Assembly (NCBI GenBank): GCA_947652665.1
Contig: CANTDZ010000006.1
Location: 1 to 48,265, forward strand
Length of the DNA: 48,265 nt
Reading direction: 5' to 3'
Source of the DNA: an uncultured Clostridia bacterium
Lineage (GTDB): Bacteria; Bacillota; Clostridia; Oscillospirales; Acutalibacteraceae
The notes under the pieces: model-generated
What the model saw: the letters and a program-made list of their open reading frames with translations, nothing else
What the model was told of the DNA's origin: nothing
Databases searched by the model: none
Shown: piece by piece, positions 1-7,933 of the stretch
How the letters are laid out: every line of letters begins with the position of its first letter
How positions within the stretch are numbered: the stretch's first letter is position 1
Made by a program: the position numbers and the translations under genes

Positions 1-39
1 GAACTGGCTTTCTCCCAATGAGTTCTTTGTACAAGATGT

Positions 40-441
40 TTGACAATCCTACATATTGAATTTTCGGACTGTCCAAACGAGTATTTAAAGGAAATCAAAA
101 AGAGAAAAAGGAGGAGAAGCGCGAGGATATCGAGAAGAAAAATGAGCCTTTGCGATGCCAAAGAGGTTATAAGCTCTGACAAAGACAGTCAGGACGGTCT
201 GGAGATTTTCCAGTTTTCGCAGGAAGCATCGGCTGCGTCTGGCAAGTGTTGGGATATAGTGGCGCAGGTCAGCGTTGACACCCTCTACGGTAAAGATGTC
301 TTTTTTGTTGTGGATATTGAAGATGTGCTTGGATATCTGGAATATGACTTAGACAAAGAAACGAAGAAGCTGACTTATCAAATTGAACCGCCCCAGATTG
401 TGCGGACAGCAGAAAAAGCCCCCCTAAGAAGGAAATATTGA
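40..441 (+). CDS. Doubtful small ORF, unknown function
   Basis: This 133-codon frame opens with TTG and has no convincing ribosome site. I recognise no family. The first 35 codons are very basic and probably not real: in that stretch another frame (about 99-180) reads a Lys/Glu-rich helix ending at a stop near 178, and a third frame is open at the extreme left edge, so coding signal seems to hop between frames. From about codon 55 on it looks protein-like, with hydrophobic beta-type segments (VAQVSVDTLYG, VFFVVDIEDVLGYL). A more credible protein could start at ATG 142. It ends just before a hairpin. It is best read as the decayed end of a mobile-element gene, next to the IS3 remnant. Expression is uncertain. 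Confidence 0.25.
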   Translation: MTILHIEFSDCPNEYLKEIKKRKRRRSARISRRKMSLCDAKEVISSDKDSQDGLEIFQFSQEASAASGKCWDIVAQVSVDTLYGKDVFFVVDIEDVLGYLEYDLDKETKKLTYQIEPPQIVRTAEKAPLRRKY

Positions 442-444
442 GTT

Positions 445-606
445 TTAAGCGGAGTGGCGGAGCGTGAGCGGCGCCACTCCCGTTTTTAACTGGATGCGCT
501 CGTGGTTGTAGAAGAAGATAAAATCATCAATCAATTTGATGGTGCTGTCTGGCTGCTTAATGCCGTTAATCAATCTGGTCGCAAAGAGGTGCCCATAGGG
601 TATAAT
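445..606 (-). pseudogene. IS3-type transposase (OrfB) 3' remnant
   Basis: Read on the reverse strand, the frame ending at the TAA at 447-445 encodes about 50 residues containing IDDFIFFYNHERIQLKTG. This is the conserved C-terminal block of IS3/IS150-group DDE integrases (I-x-FYNxxRxQ...). No start codon, DDE core or partner OrfA is present, and the frame loses similarity above about 606, so only the tail of the gene survives. No terminal inverted repeat or target-site duplication could be recognised. Assignment rests on this short motif only. Confidence 0.5.
451..487 (+). terminator. Rho-independent terminator candidate
   Basis: A 9-bp perfect stem (GGAGTGGCG, 451-459, with CGCCACTCC, 472-480) is followed by TTTTT at 483-487, ten bases after the stop codon of the preceding ORF. 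The same bases lie inside the 3' codons of the reverse-strand transposase remnant, so the hairpin may also be IS-derived. Confidence 0.5.
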
Positions 607-721
607 AAGGACAAATCGGAAAAACGCAATTAATTGTCCGATGAAGAACTGAAGTGAAAATTAGCCAGACTTTGATCTAGCTTTTCTTTGGTTCATGCGG
701 CGTAACCTTAGAGTGCCTGGA
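607..721. other. Intergenic, nothing recognised
   Basis: AT-rich spacer between the transposase remnant and the araC promoter. I see no gene, hairpin or repeat that I can support. It may be further decayed IS sequence. Confidence 0.4.
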
Positions 722-750
722 TTGACTTCTAACAACTGCTTTGTTAAAAT
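722..750 (+). promoter_or_regulatory. Sigma-A promoter of the AraC gene
   Basis: TTGACT (722-727), a 17-bp spacer and TAAAAT (745-750). The predicted start near 757 gives a leader of about 35 nt to the ATG at 792. Confidence 0.5.
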
Positions 751-791
751 GAAATCCAAAGAAAGCCAAAATGCAGAGCATTGGAGGCCTT

Positions 792-1649
792 ATGAAAACC
801 ACACATTCAAAACACCAAATTCTGGAATACAACACCGGCCACCCCTTTTGGGCAGGTGTGGCAACTTATGCAGATACAGATTATATCTATGTAAAAAACA
901 GCCATTGGCACGAGGATTTGGAATTGGCCTATGTACTGGACAACCGTAATTATCACTATATCAACGGCACATGTGTCGAAGCCGTTCCCGGCTCCCTGGT
1001 CATCACCAACTGCGAGAGCATCCACCGCATTGAGGTGGACCGTTCCTCCTGCACTTCCCCCTTCGCGCCGGCAACGCTGGTACTTACCATCAGCAGGCCC
1101 TATCTGGATGGGGTGTTCCCCCAGCACCAGGAGCTCCGTTTTACAAACGAGGACCTCTCTGCCACAGCAGAAGAAAAGAGGATTTTGCAGGAATTTATCC
1201 GCTACGCTGGGGAAGGCGAGTACAGTCTCCAGCAGTCCCTTTTCATGCAGGGTTTGCTCCTCCAATTATTGGCGTCCCTGTTAGGGCACCGGGCCGTAAA
1301 ATGCAGTCACAGCCATCGCCAGGACGTCCATGTAAAAGCCATCAAAGACATTCTGGACTACGTAGAAGCCCATTACAGCGAACCGCTCACCCAGGCAAAA
1401 GTGGCGGAAATGTTCTATTTCTCTCCCCAGAACTTCTCCCGCTTCTTCAAAAACTGCACGGGCACGACCTTTTCCGAGCACCTGACCGCTGTCCGGCTGA
1501 GCCAGGCGCGAAAGGAATTGCTGCAAACAGACAAGCAGGTGCGGAACGTGGCTGTCAGCAGCGGCTTTGTTGATGACAAGGTGTTTATCCGAGCCTTCAA
1601 AAAATCCTTTGGTACAACACCCCTGCAATATCGGAAAAATGCAAAATGA
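792..1649 (+). CDS. AraC-family transcriptional regulator
   Basis: A 285-residue one-component regulator. The N-terminal two thirds look like the cupin-type sensing domain of AraC proteins (HWHEDLELAYVLDNRNYHYINGT, with the typical H-x-H-x-x-x-E core near residue 35). The last 100 residues form the double helix-turn-helix AraC domain (SEPLTQAKVAEMFYFSPQNF, then VAVSSGFVDDKVFIRAFKKS). ATG 792 is preferred over the in-frame ATG at 771 because GGAGG (783-787) precedes it. The GPH transporter and esterase follow on the same strand after their own promoter, so this gene is probably their activator and the ligand a sugar or glycoside. The ligand is inferred from neighbours only. Confidence 0.88.
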   Translation: MKTTHSKHQILEYNTGHPFWAGVATYADTDYIYVKNSHWHEDLELAYVLDNRNYHYINGTCVEAVPGSLVITNCESIHRIEVDRSSCTSPFAPATLVLTISRPYLDGVFPQHQELRFTNEDLSATAEEKRILQEFIRYAGEGEYSLQQSLFMQGLLLQLLASLLGHRAVKCSHSHRQDVHVKAIKDILDYVEAHYSEPLTQAKVAEMFYFSPQNFSRFFKNCTGTTFSEHLTAVRLSQARKELLQTDKQVRNVAVSSGFVDDKVFIRAFKKSFGTTPLQYRKNAK

Positions 1650-1654
1650 TAATT

Positions 1655-1691
1655 GGAGAGAATTTTTTGATAAATCCAAAGAATTTCTCCC
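1655..1691. promoter_or_regulatory. Imperfect inverted repeat before the transporter promoter
   Basis: GGAGAGAATT (1655-1664) and AATTTCTCCC (1682-1691) form a 10-bp arm pair with one mismatch and lie immediately upstream of the -35 element. It could be the binding site of the AraC protein, or a weak terminator of its gene (a T6 run sits in the loop). Confidence 0.3.
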
Positions 1692-1692
1692 C

Positions 1693-1721
1693 TTCAAAAG
1701 CTTCTCCTTGTGTAGTATAAT
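1693..1721 (+). promoter_or_regulatory. Promoter of transporter-esterase unit
   Basis: TTCAAA (1693-1698), a 17-bp spacer and perfect TATAAT (1716-1721). The poor -35 match fits a promoter that depends on the AraC activator encoded just upstream. Confidence 0.5.
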
Positions 1722-1754
1722 TTTATAAAATCTATTCACAAAGGAGAGGTAGGC

Positions 1755-3081
1755 ATGGCAACAGAAACAAAAGAACATCGGCTGGGCTTTGTCGAAAAGC
1801 TGTCTTACGGCTTTGGCGACTGCGCGGCCAACGTCTATGTAGCGATGGCAGGCACCTTCCTGACCGCCTTCTACACAGACACAGTGGGGATCGGCGTAGC
1901 GGCAGTGGGCACCATGATGCTGCTGGCCCGTATCTTTGACGGCGTTACCGATTTGCTTATGGGCGCTGTGGTGGACAAAACCAGGAGCAAATACGGCAAA
2001 GCACGGCCCTGGGTTTTGTGGTCGGCGCCGTTTATGTGCATTGGGCTGATTCTGCTTTTCACGGTGCCCTCGGGCCTCAGTAGCGGCGGCAAGCTGGCTT
2101 ACGCCTACATCACCTACATATTCATGAACTGCATCGTGTACACCGCCAATAATCTGCCCTACAACGCCCTCCTGTCCCGCATGACCCTGAACGTGCAGGA
2201 CCGGGCCACCACGGCCTCCATGCGGTTCGTCATGACCCAGGCCACCACCCTTATCATCAATGCCGTCACCATGCCCTTGGTGGGCAGCATTGGCTGGGTA
2301 TGGGCGTCTGTGATTTTCGGCATTGTGGAAATGGTGATGCTGCTTATCTGTTTCGTTGGCTGTAAAGGTGGAGAGCATCCCCTTGAAAGAAGCCTTGCCC
2401 GGCGTGCTGCGCAATAAATACTTCTATTTGCAGGCTTTGACCTTCCTGTTCCTGTTTGTTTACACAGTGGGCGCGGGCATGTCTACTGCTTACTTCTGCA
2501 ATGTGGTGCTGATGAACCCCAACCTCATCGGCCTTTTGAGCGCCTGCCAGACCATCCCCGCCATGATCGTCAACTTTATCAACCCCACGCTGGTTGGCCG
2601 CTTTGGCAAGCGCAAGGTCATGATGGCCGGTGCGGTGCTGATGATGCTGGGCAGTTGCGTGATTGGCCTTGCGGATACCAACCTGACTATGATTATGATC
2701 GGCATCATTATCCGTGGCTTTGGCATGGGCCCCATCAGCTCCGGCGTCTTTGCCATGACCGCCGACGTGGTGGACTACGGCGAGTGGAAAACCGGTATCC
2801 GTTCGGAAGGCTTAGTCAACTCCTGCACCTCCTTCGGCATGAAGGTGGGCATCGGCCTGGGCTCTGCGGTGGGCGCGGGCATACTGGCTATGGGCGGCTA
2901 TCTAGAGGGCTCTGCCCCCATGGACCAGCCCGCTTCGGCAATCGCTTCCATCAAATTCGCCTTTGGCTACTTTGGCGCTATCATGTCCATCATTGTGCTG
3001 GCGCTTATTTTCCTGATGAACATCGACAAGGATATCAAACAGATTCAGGCTGACCTGGAGAAAAAACACGCCAACTCATAA
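1755..3081 (+). pseudogene. GPH-family sugar:cation symporter, frameshifted
   Basis: Two overlapping frames (1755-2417 and about 2356-3081) make the two halves of one glycoside-pentoside-hexuronide symporter related to MelB and the xyloside/glucuronide carriers. The first half carries the family start (KLSYGFGDCAANVYVAMAGTF) and the loop-2 motif DKTRSKYGKARPW. The second carries the C-terminal six helices (VVDYGEWKTG, SFGMKVGIGLGSAVGAG). Joined, they give about 440 residues, near the usual 450-470. The frame changes in the central cytoplasmic loop, where some 10-15 residues also seem missing. SD AGGAGAGG (1742-1749) precedes ATG 1755. Either the gene is broken in this strain or the assembly has an error. 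The second half has no good start of its own, since its first codon is TTG without an SD. Confidence 0.75.
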
Positions 3082-3094
3082 GGAGGAACCGAAA

Positions 3095-3973
3095 ATGTCC
3101 CAAGCAAGCGACAACATCCGTACCATGTTCAAAAAAGGCGACGATGAGCGGGACGCCGGACTGACCACCCCCGAGGATATCGTCCGCTATGACGACATTG
3201 CCTACGGCCCCGACCCTGCCCAGCAGTCTCTGGACGTATACCGACCCAGAAACGCGGAAGGGAAGAAGCTGCCTGTAATCGTCAGCGTGCACGGCGGCGG
3301 CTGGGTATACGGCGACAAGGAACGCTATCAGTTTTACTGCATGAATTTAGCCCAGCGGGGCTTCGCCGTGGTCAACTACACATACCGGCTGGCCCCGGAG
3401 AACAAATTCCCGGCGTGCTTGGAGGATACCAACAGCGTATTCACCTGGGTGCTGGCAAACGCTGAAAAATATGATTTTGACACCGACAACATCTTCGCCG
3501 TGGGCGATTCAGCCGGCGGGCATAATCTGGGTCTGTATGCCTCCTTCTGCACCAACCCGGATTATGCAGCTCGGTTTGAATTCACGCCGCCCAAGGGCTT
3601 TGTGCCCAAGGCCATCGCGCTCAACTGCGGTGCCTATACCCCCGGCGTGGCGGCAGACGGCTCCACCGATGCCCTCATCGCCGACCTGATGCCGAATGGC
3701 GGCACGCCCGAGGAATTGGAGCTTATCAACGTGCTGGGCTATATTACGGAAAAGTACCCACCCACCTTCCTCATGACGGCGGTGGATGATTTCCTGAAAG
3801 ATCAGGCCCCGGTGCTGGCCGCCAAGCTGGCAGAGGTGGAAGTGCCCTTTGTGTACCGGTTATACGGCAGCAGGGAGCACCGGCTGGCCCATGTGTTCCA
3901 CTTGAACATCCGGACAGAGGACGCCAGGTTCTGCAGTGATGAAGAGTGTGATTATTTCAAGAGATATATGTGA
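3095..3973 (+). CDS. HSL-type alpha/beta-hydrolase (esterase)
   Basis: A 292-residue carboxylesterase of the hormone-sensitive-lipase class (alpha/beta hydrolase fold 3). It shows the oxyanion-hole motif HGGGW (residues 66-70) and the nucleophile elbow GDSAGG (Ser139). A plausible acid and base are the Asp in TAVDDF and the His in LAHVFHLN near the C terminus. There is no signal peptide, so it acts in the cytoplasm, probably removing acetyl or other short acyl groups. An AGGAGG site precedes the ATG and it starts 13 bases after the symporter frame ends, so it is co-transcribed with it. Deacylation of an imported glycoside is the natural reading. The substrate itself cannot be read from sequence. 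Confidence 0.85.
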   Translation: MSQASDNIRTMFKKGDDERDAGLTTPEDIVRYDDIAYGPDPAQQSLDVYRPRNAEGKKLPVIVSVHGGGWVYGDKERYQFYCMNLAQRGFAVVNYTYRLAPENKFPACLEDTNSVFTWVLANAEKYDFDTDNIFAVGDSAGGHNLGLYASFCTNPDYAARFEFTPPKGFVPKAIALNCGAYTPGVAADGSTDALIADLMPNGGTPEELELINVLGYITEKYPPTFLMTAVDDFLKDQAPVLAAKLAEVEVPFVYRLYGSREHRLAHVFHLNIRTEDARFCSDEECDYFKRYM

Positions 3974-3984
3974 AAGCAATAATA

Positions 3985-4012
3985 CGAGGACCCGGCATCT
4001 GCCGGGTCCTCG
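3985..4012. terminator. Hairpin between convergent genes
   Basis: A perfect 12-bp stem (CGAGGACCCGGC with GCCGGGTCCTCG) around the loop ATCT lies between the esterase and the end of the sulfatase operon. Neither side has a clean T-run, so it may block read-through in both directions or protect mRNA ends rather than act as a classic intrinsic terminator. Confidence 0.5.
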
Positions 4013-4041
4013 TCCTATCAGGAGAATCTATCGTTTTTTCA

Positions 4042-5523
4042 CTATTTCGCATTTAGGCCCAGACGCTCATACTGCTCTACGGGAGCGTCGTTTTCCCGCA
4101 TCAGTTTCGCCATAAGTTGTTCCATCCGGCCTTTTATCTCCGCGTCCTCTATGGGATGTTCCTGTTTAGGATCTGTCTCCAAATCAAACAGCAGATCGCC
4201 ATAGCCGTGGCCGCCGCCGTAATTGCCGTCTGCTTCCATACGCATGACCGGCGCCCCTTTTGTAAAGCTGAACGGTTCCTGCGCCTGCATAGAGCGAAGG
4301 GCCCGGGGGCTAAAGAAGCCAGCCATATGGGTGGGCATCATCGTGTATTCGTACAACGGGAGGTTCTCGGGGGACTTGGGCGCTTTCATCAGCACATAGC
4401 GCCCGTCCGTACAGCAGACCATCCCGCCGTGTATGCCGAACAGCGCTGCCTGCCGCACGCCCTCGTCCCTCTCTATCACTTCATGCAAATCCTCACCCAG
4501 CATATCCTTCGGCACCGGGATGTCAAAGAAGCGCAGCAGCGTCACCGGCAAGTCGATGGTCTGTACCAGCTCTTTCCGGCGCTCGCCCTTTTTCCCGCAC
4601 CGGGGGTCCCAGATATAGAGCGGGATGTGGGTGATCTCCTCATATAAGGGCATATAGTTTTTGGCCCAATATCCGTGCTCCCCCAGCATATAGCCGTGGT
4701 CGGTGTTGACGATCAGCATGGTGTCCTTCCACATGTCGTTCTCGTCCATCAAGTCCAGCACTTTGCCCAGCTGCGCGTCGCACATGGAAAGCAGCGCGGC
4801 ATAATTATACCGGCCCTCCTGTATCTCTTCCGGCGTTTCCTTTACCAAAGCGTAGTCCGGCCAGTCGAAGCGTTCGCCGCTGTACTCATGGGGGTACAGG
4901 TCCTTATATTTGTCATAGGTGAAGAAGGGCTCGTGGGGGTCAAAGCACTCGATCTGCAAAAACCAGCGGTCGGCATCCTTGTTGCGCTCTATAAACTCCA
5001 TTCCTGCCGCAAAACACTTTACCTGCGGGTGATCCTCCTCCCGGGGCATATAGCTGCGGTTTACCAGATCCTGGCGGTACAGCTTCCCCCTGTACCCGGT
5101 AAAGCGAATCAAGTTGGGGTCAGTGTCTTCTACGCCGCCCACTACGCCTTTCCAGGGGTCGCCCTCCTGGCCGCGGAAATTCTCCCAGGTCTGGTAGCGG
5201 GTGTGGTAGGTAGCGCCGCCGTCCTCCCAATAGTGCCCGTGGTCGCTGACCAGGTGGGAGTGCACGCCGTTTTCCTTTAAAATCTGGGGCATGGAATCGT
5301 CAAAGGGCTCTATGGGCCCCCAACTGCGGTGCAGGAAGTTGTACCGCCCGGTATGAAGCTCCCGGCGGGCGGGCATACAGGGCAGGCTGGCCGCGTAACA
5401 GGTGTCAAACTGCACGGCCTTCTCCTGCAGGCGCAGGAAATTCGGCGTCAAAGTCTCTGTGCAGCCATAGGGCTGCAGCATATGGCGATTGAGGGAATCG
5501 AACATGACCATAATGGCTCTCAT
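4042..5523 (-). CDS. Type I sulfatase, cytoplasmic
   Basis: A 493-residue sulfatase of the alkaline-phosphatase fold. The sulfatase signature is CMPAR at residues 49-53 (C-x-P-x-R); Cys49 must be converted to formylglycine for activity. Metal-site candidates are Asp9 (MFDSLNRH, so D-S rather than the common D-D) and NTDHGYMLGEHG in the C-terminal half. The protein begins directly with the first beta strand, so it has no signal peptide and should work inside the cell. AAGGAG precedes the ATG. It is the last gene of the leftward operon, 16 bases after the other sulfatase. The long insertions and family are unlike classic arylsulfatase A. The substrate (sugar, steroid, peptide or phenol sulfate) is unknown. 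Confidence 0.9.
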   Translation of the reverse strand: MRAIMVMFDSLNRHMLQPYGCTETLTPNFLRLQEKAVQFDTCYAASLPCMPARRELHTGRYNFLHRSWGPIEPFDDSMPQILKENGVHSHLVSDHGHYWEDGGATYHTRYQTWENFRGQEGDPWKGVVGGVEDTDPNLIRFTGYRGKLYRQDLVNRSYMPREEDHPQVKCFAAGMEFIERNKDADRWFLQIECFDPHEPFFTYDKYKDLYPHEYSGERFDWPDYALVKETPEEIQEGRYNYAALLSMCDAQLGKVLDLMDENDMWKDTMLIVNTDHGYMLGEHGYWAKNYMPLYEEITHIPLYIWDPRCGKKGERRKELVQTIDLPVTLLRFFDIPVPKDMLGEDLHEVIERDEGVRQAALFGIHGGMVCCTDGRYVLMKAPKSPENLPLYEYTMMPTHMAGFFSPRALRSMQAQEPFSFTKGAPVMRMEADGNYGGGHGYGDLLFDLETDPKQEHPIEDAEIKGRMEQLMAKLMRENDAPVEQYERLGLNAK

Positions 5524-5539
5524 GATAACAGCTCCTTTT

Positions 5540-6883
5540 TTATAGGGTCAGGCTGTAGTTGGCGGCAAATTTTTCGTCCCAGTTTCTCTCCAGACGCTCC
5601 CGCCAGGCCAGGGCCTTTTCGGACAGCTCTTTTGTAAGCTCCGGAAGCTCCCCGGCCAGATTGTGCTCCTCCCCCGGGTCGGCCTCCAAGTCGGACAGGA
5701 ACACCGGGTCCTGCACAGGCTCGCCTTCCACCAGCGTTCCGTTTAGCACCAGCTTGTACTTGCCATGGCGCACGGCGGTCTGGCCGTCCATTTCCCAGAA
5801 AATGTCCTCGTGGGGGCTTTCCCCACCCTGGGTAAGCACATCCCAGATATTGGCGCCGTCCAGCTCATAGGCGTCCGGCGAGCCCCCCGCCTGGGCTAAG
5901 ATGGTGGGGAACACGTCCATGGCGGCGCAGGGCTGGTCGATGACCTGTCCGCCCGGGATGGTGCCAGGCCAGGAGAAGATGCCCGGCACGCGCACGCCGC
6001 CTTCAAAAAGGCTGTACTTGTGGCCCTTGAACCCCCCGGTCTGGCCGCCGTAATAGGGATCGGGGGTGCCGTCCAGCCAGTTGCGGGATTCCCGGGAGGG
6101 CCCGTTGTCGCTTTGGAAGAAAATGCAGGTGTTTTCATACTCCCCGCAGCGCTTGAGCTCGTCTACAATAGCTCCCACCCCGTCGTCTACCGCCGAGATC
6201 ATCGCTGCCATTACCTGCCTGTCCCAGGGCAGATGGGCAAAGCGCTGCATATATTTTTCCGGCGCGTGCATGGGGTAGTGGGGGGCGTTATAGCCTACAT
6301 ATAATAGGAAGGGCTCGTCCTTTTGGGCGTGGCCCCGTATGCTCTCCACGGCTTTCTCGGTAATGAGCTCGGTCATATACTTGCCGTTTTCCCGGACCTC
6401 CTTGTCGTTTTCCCAGAGGTCATGGGTGGGATCGGTGTGGCCGTCCGCCATGCCCCAATAGAAGATGTGGGAGTAATAATCGATGCAGCCCGCCATAAAC
6501 CCGTAAAAGTCGTCAAAGCCGTTCTGGTTGGGGCGGCACTCCTCTTTTAAGCCCAGGTGCCATTTCCCTACCAGGGAGGTCTTATATCCCTGCTCCTTCA
6601 GCGCAGCGGCAATAGTGGGCACCTTGGGCGTCAGGCCGGAAGCCTTTCTGTGTCCGGCCAGAATCGCCCGTACCCCCGCATTGCCCGGGTAGCGCCCGGT
6701 AAGCAGCGAGGCTCGGGAGGGCGAGCACACCGGGCTGCCCGAGTACCAGTTGGTAAACCGGGCCCCCGTCTGGGCCAGGGCGTCGATGTTGGGTGTGACG
6801 AAATCCTTGCTGCCCATGCAGGACAAGTCGCCATAGCCCTGGTCGTCGGTCATGATCATAATGAAATTTGGCTTTTTGCTCAT
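5540..6883 (-). CDS. Type I sulfatase (arylsulfatase A-like), cytoplasmic
   Basis: A 447-residue arylsulfatase-A-type enzyme. It starts with the canonical strand and metal ligands (NFIMIMTDDQGYGDL, Asp13/Asp14), then the formylglycine motif CSPSR (Cys53-Arg57) followed by ASLLTGRYP, the KWHLG motif, and the second metal site FFQSDNGP. The motif is Cys-type, so it needs the maturase encoded at 16212-17327. No signal peptide is present, so action is on imported substrate. It lies 24 bases after the ABC ATPase gene and 16 before the second sulfatase in the same operon. The two sulfatases are dissimilar outside the motifs and probably remove different sulfate groups or act on different substrates. 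Confidence 0.93.
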   Translation of the reverse strand: MSKKPNFIMIMTDDQGYGDLSCMGSKDFVTPNIDALAQTGARFTNWYSGSPVCSPSRASLLTGRYPGNAGVRAILAGHRKASGLTPKVPTIAAALKEQGYKTSLVGKWHLGLKEECRPNQNGFDDFYGFMAGCIDYYSHIFYWGMADGHTDPTHDLWENDKEVRENGKYMTELITEKAVESIRGHAQKDEPFLLYVGYNAPHYPMHAPEKYMQRFAHLPWDRQVMAAMISAVDDGVGAIVDELKRCGEYENTCIFFQSDNGPSRESRNWLDGTPDPYYGGQTGGFKGHKYSLFEGGVRVPGIFSWPGTIPGGQVIDQPCAAMDVFPTILAQAGGSPDAYELDGANIWDVLTQGGESPHEDIFWEMDGQTAVRHGKYKLVLNGTLVEGEPVQDPVFLSDLEADPGEEHNLAGELPELTKELSEKALAWRERLERNWDEKFAANYSLTL

Positions 6884-6907
6884 AGGGTATCCCTTCTTTC
6901 TCCTATA

Positions 6908-7933
6908 CTATTTTACCTTATTGTAAATGGAAACGTCAATGCCCACCTCTTCCGCCGTGGCGGCGTGCTCGTAGAGGAAGCATTTTACCAGCCTGCCCCC
7001 TACCCTGTAATCCTCCGGCTTTTCTCGGCGGCACCGGTCGGTGGCCTTGGGACAGCGCTCGGCAAAGGGGCACTGGTTCATTTCGCCGGTCAGGTCGGGC
7101 AGATTCTCGCTGGCGTATATCTCGATTTTCTCCTCCCGGAAGGGCTCCGGCGTGCTGGAGAGCAGCAGGATCGTATAGGGGTGCAGGGGCTGGGCAATGA
7201 TCTCGTCGGTAGCGCCCTGCTCCACGCAGTTGCCGGCGTACATAACCACCATGCGGTCGGCCATATACCGGGCCGATGCCAGATTGTGGGTGATGTACAT
7301 ATAGGTGAGCCCTTCCTTTTTTTGCAGGTCGATCATCAGGTTCATGATGTCGATGCCGATGGACACGTCCAGCATAGAGGTGGGCTCGTCTGCCACCAGG
7401 ATGGAGGGCTTTACCGCCAGCGCCCGGGCAATCACGATGCGCTGGCGCTGGCCGCCGGAAAGCTGGTTGGGATGCTTTTCCATAAAGTCTGCGGCGGGGG
7501 TAAGGCCCACGGTCTCAAAAAGCTCTACGACCCGCGCCTTCACCTCTGCCTTGCTCAGCTCCGGGTAGTGCAGCTCTACGGCCCGGCCTACAATATAGCT
7601 GGCCTTATGGGCCGGGTTCAGGGAGCCGAAGGGGTCTTGGAAAATCATTTGGACTTCCTTGCGGAACTTTGCAACGTCCTTGTTTTTCTTATAGCTGGAA
7701 ATGTCCGTGCCGTTTACATAGATGCTCCCCTCGGTGGGGTCGTAAACCTTGCAGAGCATCTTGGCCATGGTGGACTTGCCGCAGCCGGACTCGCCCACTA
7801 CCGCCAGGATCTCCCCCTGCTGTATCTCAAAGCTGACATTGTCCACGGCCTTTAAGGCGCTTTTCCCAAAAAGGCCCTGGCGCTTGACGAAATGCTTTTT
7901 TACATGGTCGAATTTTATGACCGGGTTCCCCAT
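6908..7933 (-). CDS. Peptide-family ABC importer ATPase (OppF/DppF type)
   Basis: A 341-residue ATP-binding subunit. It has Walker A GESGCGKST, Q-loop FQDPFGSLNP, signature LSGGQRQR, Walker B ILVADEPTSMLD and the switch His in YITHNL. The C-terminal oligopeptide/dipeptide extension has the Cys cluster CPFAERCPKATDRC, which in this family holds an iron-sulfur cluster. It starts directly after the stop codon of the partner ATPase, so the two are translationally coupled. It powers uptake through the two permeases upstream. DPP/OPP-family transporters also carry nickel, oligosaccharides and other small molecules, and its position in front of two sulfatases suggests a sulfated ligand. Confidence 0.93.
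   Translation of the reverse strand: MGNPVIKFDHVKKHFVKRQGLFGKSALKAVDNVSFEIQQGEILAVVGESGCGKSTMAKMLCKVYDPTEGSIYVNGTDISSYKKNKDVAKFRKEVQMIFQDPFGSLNPAHKASYIVGRAVELHYPELSKAEVKARVVELFETVGLTPAADFMEKHPNQLSGGQRQRIVIARALAVKPSILVADEPTSMLDVSIGIDIMNLMIDLQKKEGLTYMYITHNLASARYMADRMVVMYAGNCVEQGATDEIIAQPLHPYTILLLSSTPEPFREEKIEIYASENLPDLTGEMNQCPFAERCPKATDRCRREKPEDYRVGGRLVKCFLYEHAATAEEVGIDVSIYNKVK

Noticed and set aside
4042-6883. Secreted or lipid-anchored sulfatases
   Set aside because: Both proteins start within one to six residues of the first core beta strand. There is no signal peptide, lipobox or upstream in-frame extension with an SD.
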